Source: Sodiomyces alkalinus F11
Lineage: Eukaryota; Ascomycota; Sordariomycetes; Glomerellales; Plectosphaerellaceae
NCBI RefSeq assembly: GCF_003711515.1
Contig: NW_021167087.1
Span: 899,246 to 963,245 of the forward strand
DNA length: 64,000 nt
Direction: 5' to 3'
In this document: one piece after another, positions 31,491 through 40,599 of the stretch
Layout: each line of letters begins with the position of its first letter
How positions within the stretch are numbered: the stretch's first letter is position 1
The notes under the pieces: model-generated
Database searches by the model: none
What the model was told of the DNA's origin: nothing
The model's input: only the letters and a program-made list of their open reading frames with translations
Program-made: the position numbers and the translations under genes

Positions 31491-31494
31491 ATGA
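31441..31494 (+). promoter_or_regulatory. Upstream ORF overlapping the OB-fold gene start
   Basis: A 17-codon frame begins at the ATG at 31,441 and ends with a TGA at 31,492-31,494 that overlaps the main ATG (31,491-31,493) as ATGA. If the transcript begins upstream of 31,441, ribosomes would have to reinitiate or leaky-scan to make the main protein. A further in-frame ATG of this uORF lies at 31,486, five bases before the main start. Confidence 0.5.
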
Positions 31495-32900
31495 CCAATC
31501 CACCGTCTATCACCTTCGCCCCCGACGCCGAACCCTTCGAACCCAAGCCGCTCATCGCCGACCTCTTGCGCACTCGATTCTGTATCCCCGGCTCCATCTT
31601 CCTCGTCGAATCCATCGAGTCGCTGCCTCTGCTCCGATCACCTCGATGGCGCGCACTCCGCCTGCTTCTCGGCGACGGAGAGCTGTGCATCCAGGCCCTC
31701 CTCCGGCCCGAAATGCATCGCTTCGTCGACCTTGCTACCATTCGCCTTGGCTGCTACGTCCGCCTTGGTCACTTTCAACTATACCGAGAGGAAATCGCCC
31801 CCCGAGATGCCGACGGCGCCACTAGGTCGATGGTCTACCTTATCGTCCACGACCTGGACACCGTTGGATGGAACATGGCGCTGGTTGAGCCGGAGACCAT
31901 TCACCTCGAGGACGGACTACAGGAGTCAGAAAGCGATGACGCCGAGGTGGCCGTTGGACCATTCGATGAAAAGGAAACGACGTCGACACAAGAAGAACAA
32001 CATTTGCTCATTCAAGAGGGCCGCAATGTCTCTTCGGATGCGTCAACACACGTACAACTGAAAGAGGGAGAGTCTATGCGAGAGTCTATGCGAGAGTCTA
32101 TGCCCCCCGCACAAAAGCCACCGGAAGAAGAGGAGGATTTCATTCCAGACAGCGACATCGACGACCTGCTTGACATGGCTGACGCCGTTGTCTGTGCTCA
32201 AGATGAACGCGTCGAACAGCCCCCTTCGCCTGGCCCTGGTGTAGAGAACCCAGTTCGACCCACTGAACCCGAATCGGGCCGTTCGGATGGCCAAGTTGGA
32301 CTACGACAGGGACAGGGACAAGGGCAGGGAGAGGTACGCGATGGAGATGAGGGCGGTACGCGCCAAGGCCACCATGACACCAAGCCTGCCGCCGCACCCC
32401 GCGAGCTGAACCGACCCGTTCACCCACCACCACGCCACCCGACCCTTGCGCCAGTCGCACTCCTCCGCGACTGGGCCCATCCCTCGATTCCCCTTAAACT
32501 GACGCCCCTCGCCTCCATCCCCCACCTCCCTTACAAGCAAAACTGGTCCATCAACGTCCTCGCCGTCGTCGTCGCCCTGACCGACGTGGAGCCCTTCCGT
32601 TTCCCCCCCTACACCCGCCGGACCGCCCGCCTCGTGGACCCATCCACCCCCAAGCAGGTCCTCCTGACCGTCTTTCTCGATCCCGGGGAGTTTTGCCCCG
32701 TCCTCGGCCGTCCCGTCCTTCTCGTGGGTGTCAAGAACCACCTGTTCGATGGCGGTAGCCTCAACAAGTACGCCAGTGACCGCCCGCCAAACTCGTCTGT
32801 GAGATGGTGGTACCCCGATCCGTCTCAGCTGGCCTGGTGTGAAGTCGGCGCATTGGTCAGTTGGTGGCGTGAGCGGGGTGACGCTGTCGAGGCGGGGTGA
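31491..32900 (+). CDS. Two-domain OB-fold (nucleic-acid-binding type) protein
   Basis: Single exon, 469 residues, ATG at 31,491. The N-terminal domain (about 20-105: IADLLRTRFCIPGSIFLVES, RALRLLLGDGELCIQALL, IRLGCYVRLGHFQL) and the C-terminal domain (about 330-440: LTPLASIPHLPYKQNWSINV, LAVVVALTDVEPF, LTVFLDPGEF, PVLLVGVKNHLFDGGSLNKY) read as OB-fold beta-barrels of the RPA/telomere-protein type. A long acidic, Gln/Gly/Pro-rich linker (about 140-310) separates them; it contains a SMRE tandem repeat and an acidic patch EEEEDFIPDSDIDDLLDMAD that could bind a partner. Such proteins usually bind single-stranded DNA or help genome maintenance; the exact role here is unknown to me. It converges on the sugar carrier. 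Confidence 0.8.
   Translation: MTNPPSITFAPDAEPFEPKPLIADLLRTRFCIPGSIFLVESIESLPLLRSPRWRALRLLLGDGELCIQALLRPEMHRFVDLATIRLGCYVRLGHFQLYREEIAPRDADGATRSMVYLIVHDLDTVGWNMALVEPETIHLEDGLQESESDDAEVAVGPFDEKETTSTQEEQHLLIQEGRNVSSDASTHVQLKEGESMRESMRESMPPAQKPPEEEEDFIPDSDIDDLLDMADAVVCAQDERVEQPPSPGPGVENPVRPTEPESGRSDGQVGLRQGQGQGQGEVRDGDEGGTRQGHHDTKPAAAPRELNRPVHPPPRHPTLAPVALLRDWAHPSIPLKLTPLASIPHLPYKQNWSINVLAVVVALTDVEPFRFPPYTRRTARLVDPSTPKQVLLTVFLDPGEFCPVLGRPVLLVGVKNHLFDGGSLNKYASDRPPNSSVRWWYPDPSQLAWCEVGALVSWWRERGDAVEAG
32070..32105 (+). repeat. 12-nt in-frame tandem repeat (SMRE)
   Basis: Three copies of AGAGTCTATGCG within the OB-fold gene, coding ESMR repeats in the linker. Length change by whole units would keep the frame. 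Confidence 0.85.
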
Positions 32901-33664
32901 GGTGAAGGGGGGTTGTTCTTCGTTGGTGCGTTGGTGCGTCGACTTCGAGGGCTAGAGATGGGCGACCGAGTGCCAAACGGACCCCTGAAGCGATGAGCGA
33001 CATTCTTCTTTGCTGTACGTGAATGGTCGTGACATTCTTAGTGACACCGACTGCGTGCTATGCTGCCCAGATTAAGACGTGCGGCCGGGGCTTGATGTCG
33101 AGTGGATAGTATCTGGCAAATCTGACGGGCTTCCTCTTGACGCTTGCACCAATCCGATCGAGGGGCGGCCTTGGATCACGACATGGGTCCGGTGGGTCCA
33201 ATTTCGGAGCCGATCGGGGTTGCATTCGGCCCCACTGCGGACCGAACCGGGTGACGTCGGGCAATATCCATCCCCTGTCCTGTCCTCTCACCTCACTGCT
33301 CGAAGGCTCCAAATATTTCTCCGTGAAGATTCATTCCATCAGGTTGTTGGTATCATGTAAAACATTGTCTCGTATTCTCGTAACTAATACAATGGAGCGG
33401 GTAGTAATAATACAAAATTAGGTGCAAAGTAGGTGCAGAGTATCTGTAGGGATGTGTAGTTGTACTTGTACCGACCGGCGACCATCCAAACAGGACCCTC
33501 CAACGACACTACAACCCCCGGAGTCTCCAAAGAAGAACGCGCTCTATAAAAATGAGAATCCTCCCCATGTCTATAATCTCCCGTTCGTTCCAAAAAAGCC
33601 GGCCGTCATAGGGGACATGAAACCAGGAGGAAAGAGAGAAACCCACCACCCCGGTGTACGGTCC
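32901..33664. other. Convergent 3' region, no gene seen
   Basis: 764 bp between the OB-fold and sugar-carrier stops. Frames at 33,058-33,660 overlap on both strands without any domain. Presumably two 3' UTRs and spacer. Confidence 0.5.
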
Positions 33665-35344
33665 TCAAGGCCTAGCCGACTCCCGAATATCCCTCTCGTC
33701 GATGCTGTCGGGTTCCCACTTGGCGCTCTTCCAAGGCAGCACGCCGCGGACGTACATTGTGTCGACTTCCTCGAGAGAACGACGCTGCGACTCGACGACG
33801 AAGAAGTACACGATGACGGCACCCGCGCCGCTACAAGCAGCGAAGATGTATCCGTAGCGGTAGTTGATGGCGCCGGTGATGAACGGGGTGAAAAAGGAGA
33901 TGAGGAAGTTCCACAGCCAGTTGCTTGCCGTGGCCAGGCCCATGCAGCGCGCACGGTAGCGGGAGGGGTACATCTCTCCGACGATGGCCCAGACGAGGGG
34001 ACCCCACTGCATTTGACGATGTCCCGTTAGCGAGGAGGTCGTCAAGAGAATGGAAGGAACACCAGGTGAGAATAACACAAAGACACGTACCGTGGTTGCG
34101 AACCCAAAGATGAAAAGACAGGCAAAGGCGATCATGGCGTACCCGACGTTGGGATCGGTGCGGGCGTTGAGGTCATTCGGGTTGTTATCCGGGTACAGCG
34201 CAAAAGAGCCCAGCGACGCGAAGACTATCAGGCACATGAACATCCAAACGCCGCCGATGACGAGGGCCGGGCGCCTCCCGTAGCGGTGACCGACCCAGAG
34301 GCCGACAAACGTCGACCCGAAGTTGACGGCGCCCAGAATCATGGAGGTGATGTACGAGTTTTCGATGCCGACGGCGTCGAAGATCTGGGTGCCGTAGTAG
34401 AAGAAGAAGTTGGCGCCGGTGAGCTGCTGCAGGGCCTGCAGGGTCATGCCGAGGAGGGTGCGGCGCGCCATGGCGGGGCCGGTGAAGAACTCGTGCCACT
34501 TGGTCTGGCCGGCGACGCTCTCGGCCTCGAGCTGCTGGCGGATCTCGCGGAGCTCGTGCTGCACCTCGGGGTGTTTCGGGTGGACGCGCGACACGCGGGC
34601 CAGGGTGGTGGCGGCGGCGTCGTGGTGCCCGCGGCGGAAGTCCCAGCGGGGGGACTCGCGGAGGAACAGGGCGCCGATGCCCATGACGGTCGGGGCGATG
34701 AAGCCGCAGCCCATGGTGATGCGCCAGGCGGCGGGGCTGTAGATGCCCTCGGTGCCGTAGTTGATGCAGTACGAGGTGAAGATGCCGAGGGTGATGAAGA
34801 GCTGGTAGGCGCTGACGAGCATGCCGCGGACCTGCTTCGGCGACGTCTCGCTCTGGTACATGGGCGTCAGCACCGAGAGCGCGCCGATGCCGAACCCGCC
34901 GACCAGACGGCCGATGGGCACCTGGTACCACGCCGTCCGCGACGTGATGGCCACGATGTTGCCGAGGATGTAGATGATGTTCCAGAACGTGATGCTGTAT
35001 TTCCGTCCGAGCCGGTCCGCCACGGGCGCGCTGATCAGGGCGCCGAAGAGGCACCCCACGCTGAGGAAGGAGACCATGCACCCGGTGCGGACCCTGCCCA
35101 GCTGGTCGCGATCGTCCGTACCTGCATCGTCGCCGAACCGGTGGATAAAGTCGCGCATTTGGAGGTAGCCGGAGATGGCGCCGCCCTCGTATCCGAAAAT
35201 GAAGCCTCCCAGGGAGACGAGGAGGCCCATGAAGAGAATATGGATGTTGAAGACCTTGATGCGCGGATGATTCGAGTCGGGGCTCTCAGCGCCTGTACGT
35301 CTGGCGCGGCCATTCCGTTCAGCACCATCTTCTGGCTTATCCAT
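33665..35344 (-). CDS. MFS sugar-porter family transporter
   Basis: Two exons, 35344-34091 and 34006-33665, with an 84-nt intron (GTACGT...GCAG, GCTAAC branch site). The intron is in frame and stop-free, so retention would add 28 residues. The spliced protein has 531 residues. Sugar-porter marks: FGYEGGAISGY (50-60), ADRLGRK (109-115), GRLVGGFGIGALSVLTPMYQ (145-164), RESPRW, QQLTGANFFFYYGT, and GEMYPSRYRARCMG after the splice site. The usual PETKG at the end of helix 12 is replaced by VESQRRSLEEVD. The exon junction puts WGPLVWAIVGE directly after GFATT, as expected for helix 10. It should take up hexoses or related sugars by proton symport at the plasma membrane; the sugar is not predictable here. 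Confidence 0.92.
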   Translation of the reverse strand: MDKPEDGAERNGRARRTGAESPDSNHPRIKVFNIHILFMGLLVSLGGFIFGYEGGAISGYLQMRDFIHRFGDDAGTDDRDQLGRVRTGCMVSFLSVGCLFGALISAPVADRLGRKYSITFWNIIYILGNIVAITSRTAWYQVPIGRLVGGFGIGALSVLTPMYQSETSPKQVRGMLVSAYQLFITLGIFTSYCINYGTEGIYSPAAWRITMGCGFIAPTVMGIGALFLRESPRWDFRRGHHDAAATTLARVSRVHPKHPEVQHELREIRQQLEAESVAGQTKWHEFFTGPAMARRTLLGMTLQALQQLTGANFFFYYGTQIFDAVGIENSYITSMILGAVNFGSTFVGLWVGHRYGRRPALVIGGVWMFMCLIVFASLGSFALYPDNNPNDLNARTDPNVGYAMIAFACLFIFGFATTVRVFVLFSPGVPSILLTTSSLTGHRQMQWGPLVWAIVGEMYPSRYRARCMGLATASNWLWNFLISFFTPFITGAINYRYGYIFAACSGAGAVIVYFFVVESQRRSLEEVDTMYVRGVLPWKSAKWEPDSIDERDIRESARP

Positions 35345-36091
35345 GATGGATGTACAGTGTGATTCAGTTTGATATGTGAAGAAAGAAACAAAGAATCGAC
35401 CGGGTTTCGCAATGTTTCTATCGTTTACTCAGCATAAGGTGAACGGCAATATGGTGATATGGTGAAGCGGATGGATGGATTACAGAGGATGTAATGTAAG
35501 GGGAGGAGAAAAATAGGGGGGAAAAAAGAAAAGAAAAGAAAAGCAACAACAAGAAACAATATTCCCAGCCAACCGACAAGGGACGCAACTTATGATGGAT
35601 ATCTCCGAGAACAAGGTTCGACGGACCCTGGCTGTCATGACGCGCTGCAGAAGGAGGGACGTTGCTTGGACGTTGCTTGGACGTTGCTTGAACGTTGCTG
35701 GAATGTTGGTTGCTTGGACGTTGCTTTGCCACCAGCCACCAGAGTGACCAGACGACTGCCGTGCCGCCCGTGGAAGGTTTTTGACTCGGGGACGGGCCGG
35801 ACGGCGCCTTAGACGGCGGAAAGTAAATTCTCGTCGGTCACAGGACGTTGAGAAGTAGCGGCCGAGACGTCGCCCGAATCAGTTACTCGCCCCAGTGGTT
35901 TGGTCCGTTTAGAAGACCGCCTGGATCCGTTGCCACCATTGGGAAACTCTCTCAAAAGTCTCATGCCACATCGTTCGGCATCGCCTTTGTCCGAGGACAA
36001 GAAGGCGACCCAACGAGGTATAAGTCTAGACCACAGACCTGGGTACGAATGACTATCATCCATGGCGTCATCCCCAAATCGGGGTGATAAT
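35345..36091. other. Sugar-carrier upstream region and right edge of the gene island
   Basis: About 750 bp. Contains an AAAGA/GGAG purine tract (35,495-35,545) and the 11-bp tandem array listed separately. A minus-strand frame at 35,809-36,255 runs into the repeat boundary and is not credible. Ordinary sequence ends at 36,091, where an LTR begins. Confidence 0.5.
35658..35729 (+). repeat. 11-bp tandem array (GGACGTTGCTT)
   Basis: Three near-perfect adjacent copies, then diverged copies (GAACGTTGCTG, GAATGTTGGTT) and a final GGACGTTGCTT. It lies about 315-385 bp upstream of the sugar-carrier start, so it is either a promoter element array or a neutral minisatellite. Confidence 0.8.
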
Positions 36092-36200
36092 TGTTGGATT
36101 GAGGGGCGTGTGATCCGGCCGGAGTATAGATCCAGAAGATATATGATTGTATTCGTTATATAAAGGAAAGAAGAACAGGAAGGTATAGGTGTTCTAAATA
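36092..36200 (-). repeat. Left LTR of the minus-strand Copia, at the island edge
   Basis: Begins TGTTGGATTGAGGGG directly after ordinary island sequence and matches the copy at 51,218 up to about GGTATAGGT. It keeps several TpG and CpA that are TpA in the other copy, so it is less RIP-mutated. The inner boundary is uncertain by about 15 bp. Confidence 0.65.
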
Positions 36201-37655
36201 TATCTACCCCTTTTCCACGCAAGGAATATAGGGCTAGTCTAGCTAATAAAAACACAGAAAATAGGCTTACGTGTTTTTAGTGCAATATACCCCTTAATTA
36301 CTATACCCTGATTAGCTTAGTAATTACTTAGCCTAACCTCGCCGGCGCCTTATAGTTAATCTTAAAATAGCTTTAAAGAGTAGTTACGTATCTCTTAAAC
36401 TTAAGTTAAAAGGCAGGTAAGGAAGCTTATAAAATAAGAAAGAATAATAATAATAGTAGTAAATAATAAAGGAAAGTGCTATTTAAAGTAATTAGTAGAT
36501 AGGGGAGGTACCGGATATAAATAAAAGGGTTTTAAGGCTCTTCGTAGCCTTCTTTTCCCTCCTATAACCACGATCCTCTTTTAACGATTTTCCGTGGATT
36601 TTATACCTCGCCTAATTTTCGGACTTTTTTCTTGTCTTTCCTCCTTAAATAGCCGCTTTTTATCCCTTAAACGCGCTATAGTAAGTTACCGGAGCTCTGA
36701 TTTTTAAGATAGGTACTAATAGTAGCGTTATTCTAGGCTCCCTTAACCCGTTCTTCTAGCGTTAAGGTTATTAGTGCCGGCCTAACTAAGCCTGCCGGTA
36801 TTTCTAAGACCCCCGGTAAAAAACCTAATATAAGTGCTCCGGTCCCTTAGCTTTATACTTCCGTTTACGGTCGTAAGGCTCCGGTTATTAATAGATTAGC
36901 AGACTCCTAAGAAGCCTAATAAAAAATCTACTAAGGCCGCTAACCCTAACTTTATACCCGTCTCCTTTAATCCGTCCTATATATAGTACGTTAAGGGTAT
37001 TTACTCTAGAAAATAAAGCTTATTTGACTATTATATCTTTATAGATAGGCGCTCTAATCGTTACCGTAAATACTATAATAGAAATTATACCTATTCGTAA
37101 ATATAAGTTCTACCCCCTAATTACTAAGAGTTATAAACAAAGATAAAAGCTCTGGGTTAAATCGAAATAAGAAATTTATACTCCGGGGTGCTGCTACTAA
37201 TAATAGATCCTTAGTTATTATAGTATAATCCCCTTAGTTAAGATATTAGTTAATACCGTAACGGTCCGTAAAATAGGACCCCTTTCCTATAAAGATAATC
37301 GTAAGGTAAGTGTTTTAAATCTTATTCCTTAATCGTAAGGCTCCGGCTAATAGTTTTAGCGTAGTTTTTTATAAAATTAAAGTAATATATTAAGTAAATA
37401 ATTAAATATTTAGAAGACCGATAATACTAAGTAATTCTTTAATAAAAAGGAGCTTAAATACATAGCGGGCCCCGGCGAGGAGGGCTTAACTAAGCCTAGT
37501 TTCTCGGCTTATTTTAAAAGTTTAGTAGAGGAGGTAATAGCTTATCGCCTCGGCGACTAGCATGAGTAATAGTAGTAATAGCAGAATATAACGCCGGCTA
37601 TAGTCTCCGCCGCCCTTTAAGGGGAAATTATTACTCCGGTGGTTAAGAATAGCGG
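36201..37655. mobile_element. 3' non-pol part of the minus-strand Copia with a plus-sense coding-like stretch
   Basis: Lies between the left LTR and the Gypsy insertion. On the plus strand (antisense to the Copia) some runs look coding, e.g. LTKPAGISKTPGKKP near 36,785 and FDYYIFIDRRSNRYRKYYNR at about 37,021-37,080, where spaced Tyr may replace Cys after RIP. This frame continues across the Gypsy insertion into 45,233 onward (KNSG / SVKVIAPVTPN). I cannot name the product. Confidence 0.4.
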
Positions 37656-37660
37656 TTCGG

Positions 37661-38196
37661 TGTTACGGCCATCTGCCTAACATGGACTAACCCTATGGGT
37701 ACACTGGTGTGTGGCCTATAGGATAACCTAAATAAGGAATAGCACAGAACGACTTAGGGAGTCACATACTAAGTCACGTGTTACCGGGTATAAAGGTACT
37801 TAATATACTATCTAGAACGGGCTAGGGTTAATCACTCTATCGGAGTGATTAGTAGGTGATTGGTCACGATAAGATCACCCAGGCATAGCGACTATATAAG
37901 GAATAGATATTATAGATCAGGAAACGCTATCACTATATATACTAGAGTATCCTAGGCCTTACTTCTACTAGAGAATAAGGTATCGATTAATCTAAGTCTT
38001 CACCTAGACTACTATTCTACGCTTAAACCTACCTTATAAAGAAGACGCCTAGTCTTTACGACGTAACTACGACTAGACTACTACGAACGATAGTTACTGC
38101 TCTTTAGTTAATATCCTCTTCTTATTTTAAACTAAAACCTCGACGCTAGTCCCCTATTATCCGCTATACTATAAAGGACCGGAAGCCGTCGTAATA
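37661..38196 (+). repeat. 5' LTR of the first Gypsy element
   Basis: 536 bp, matching 44,690-45,227 along its length. It includes a short hairpin, AATCACTC-TATCG-GAGTGATT, that is intact in both LTRs. The 5' copy keeps TpG/CpA at its start where the 3' copy has TpA. Confidence 0.92.
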
Positions 38197-38299
38197 TTTT
38201 AATCGATCCTATTCGGTAAGTAGACCTTAAAACCTAATAAGCAGTACTCTCTTAATAAGAACGATATATCGAATAACGCTAATACCACGGGCAACGCTA

Positions 38300-39300
38300 C
38301 TAGTAACGCTAGAATAACGGCCACTGCGGCCGCCGACCTAATATAAGCTATACGTAATTAAATTATATAACTCTATTAAGAGAACTAGTAACTCCGAGCT
38401 TAGATTAAGGCACCACGTCCTAGTAACCTAAGGTATAAATACCCAGAGCCACCTAAGTACGATAGGACTCGGGGATAGCTATAAGGCTTCCTGACCTATC
38501 TCCGGGGGTATTTCTTATTCTATAGAAACACCCTTAACACAGAGGAGGCGAAAGTTCTCTACGCTATAGCACTCCTCACAGGAAACACCTATAGATAGTT
38601 TAAGCCTATCTACAGGGACTATTTAGAGCACCTTAACGATCCTACTAAGAGGGAGGACGATACTACAGCTATCTTCGGCGAATTCAAGGTCTTCGCTCAG
38701 CGACTCGGCGGTATCTTTAGATAACCCGATAAGAAGAGGGTCGCTGCCTAATAACTTAAAAAGCTTCGATAAACTAAGTCGGTAGCCGACTATACCGCTA
38801 AGTTCTAATAGATCGCCTTAAAGCTTAACTATAATAACGAACCCCTTATAGACTAATACTATTATAGACTTAAAGATAAAGTTAAGGACGAACTATATAA
38901 GCTTAACCGCCTAGAAGATTTTAGCACGTTTATAGCTATAGCTATTCGGATTAATAACCGATAATTTAAATAATAAACAAAGAAACGCTAGAACTCGAAT
39001 ACTATAATACACACTACTTACTATAAGAGGAACTAAGCTAATACTAGTAGAAAGTAACTATACCTATACTAATTTAGGAATACCTCGTATAGATACTATA
39101 GTAGTTCTATAAAGCTCGATAATATTAACCGATAGAATAATAAGCAGGGCAGGAAAGATATAAGCAAAGTTAAATACTATAATTACGATAAAATAGGCTA
39201 CTTCGCGCGTAATTACTAATAGCCTAAGAGAGAACGATCGTAATAATAGGCTGATACGATCGGAAGAGAGAAACTCTAAAAGAAAATTAACGCTATTAAA
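38300..39300 (+). pseudogene. Gag relic of the first Gypsy element
   Basis: Plus-strand gag-like frame with many TAG stops (former CAG/TGG). It ends in a zinc-knuckle position (39,175-39,216) whose spacing X2-X4-X4 is intact, but all four ligands (Cys, Cys, His, Cys) are now Tyr: YYNYDKIGYFARNY. Packaging function is lost. Confidence 0.75.
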
Positions 39301-40599
39301 CACCTAGAAATTTATAGGGACGAAACACTATATACTAACCTCTATTAGATAACCTGCTACGATAACTATTATCTAGTATACTAATTAGAAAAGGACGGAG
39401 CTAGATATTATCCTAAAAGACCCTAGAAGATACTCGCTATAGTATCTAGTAACGAGTACGATAACGACTATAGCCTTAAAATCCCCGACTAGGATAATAA
39501 TAGACTAGCTTTATAAATTACCGCAGAAATCCTTTAAGAACACGGATAGACGAAAGAAGAAGCTAAAAGATAGAAGCAGATCTTAGAGATCTAGAAGAAA
39601 TAGGAAGTCCACACGAATACTAGTAATAAAGGCTTTAGCGCCTTCTAGGAAGTAGGACTTACTCCCGAAGAGAAATACTAGCTTAAGAAAGAGGATTATA
39701 CACGTTACGTATAGGAGGAAATCGCTAAACTCGAAGAGTAAGATTAAGAAACGGAGTCCGATAGGATCCCGGATAACGACACGAACTTCTAGTATTAACT
39801 TATAGAAGTAGCCGACCTAATCGAGGAGGAAACTATCTAGCTATAGATACTTAATTAGCTCGCGGAAGAACCCCTTAGATAAACCCACTAATCCGTTTTA
39901 CTAAACCTAGCTTTAATAATGCCTACCGCAGAGCACCTATAGATACTAGCAAAGAATAATAATAAACTATATATTAGTAACCTTATTATACTTAGGAAAA
40001 CCAAGATACTTTTACCGGCCTAATAATAAGCCTATAAGGACCGGATAATTAACCACCTAAGTACTAAACGTATAAGAAAGGACGGATAATACACGCTAAC
40101 TATCTAGACTATAGCCTAATCCTTTAGGCTAATTATATCAAGGACGTATATCCTACGTATAAAGAACGTAAATAAGCTAATAACTTCTAGCCACGGAATA
40201 GAGAATAAACCCTAGAAGATAAAGTCTATTTAAAGAGATAACGTGACGACTAGGTTATCACGGAAACCAGGGATAAAGGACGCGAAATTCGCCTCTAACC
40301 ACCTAGATATAATTACTACGAATACCGGTTAAACGAATATAAAACCACTAGCTATATAGTATATACTACTAGAAAAATCCGATAACTAGAATAAGACAAA
40401 GAAGCTTAGGAATTACGCTTCTAGGCCCTCGATAAGCGTCTATAATAGATAAAGCAGCTCTTAATCTAGTATAGGTTCTTAGATAAAGAGATATCTCTCG
40501 AATACCAAGCTAAATAGGTAAAAAACTAGGAGTATACTATTATAAGGAGCACGCCAGAGGCATTTAATAGATATACTCTATAATATATAGTAGTATAGG

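Noticed and set aside
34286..35362. 358-codon plus-strand frame opposite the sugar carrier
   Set aside because: Shadow of the carrier, low complexity, no domain.
5236..36091. Secondary-metabolite gene cluster around the LaeA-type methyltransferase
   Set aside because: No polyketide, peptide or terpene synthase, no P450 and no pathway regulator found in the island.
35809..36255. 148-codon minus frame at the right island edge
   Set aside because: It crosses the LTR boundary at 36,092 and has no domain.
39064..39303. 79-codon minus-strand frame
   Set aside because: Lies opposite the gag zinc-knuckle region of the Gypsy element; antisense chance frame in TpA-rich DNA.
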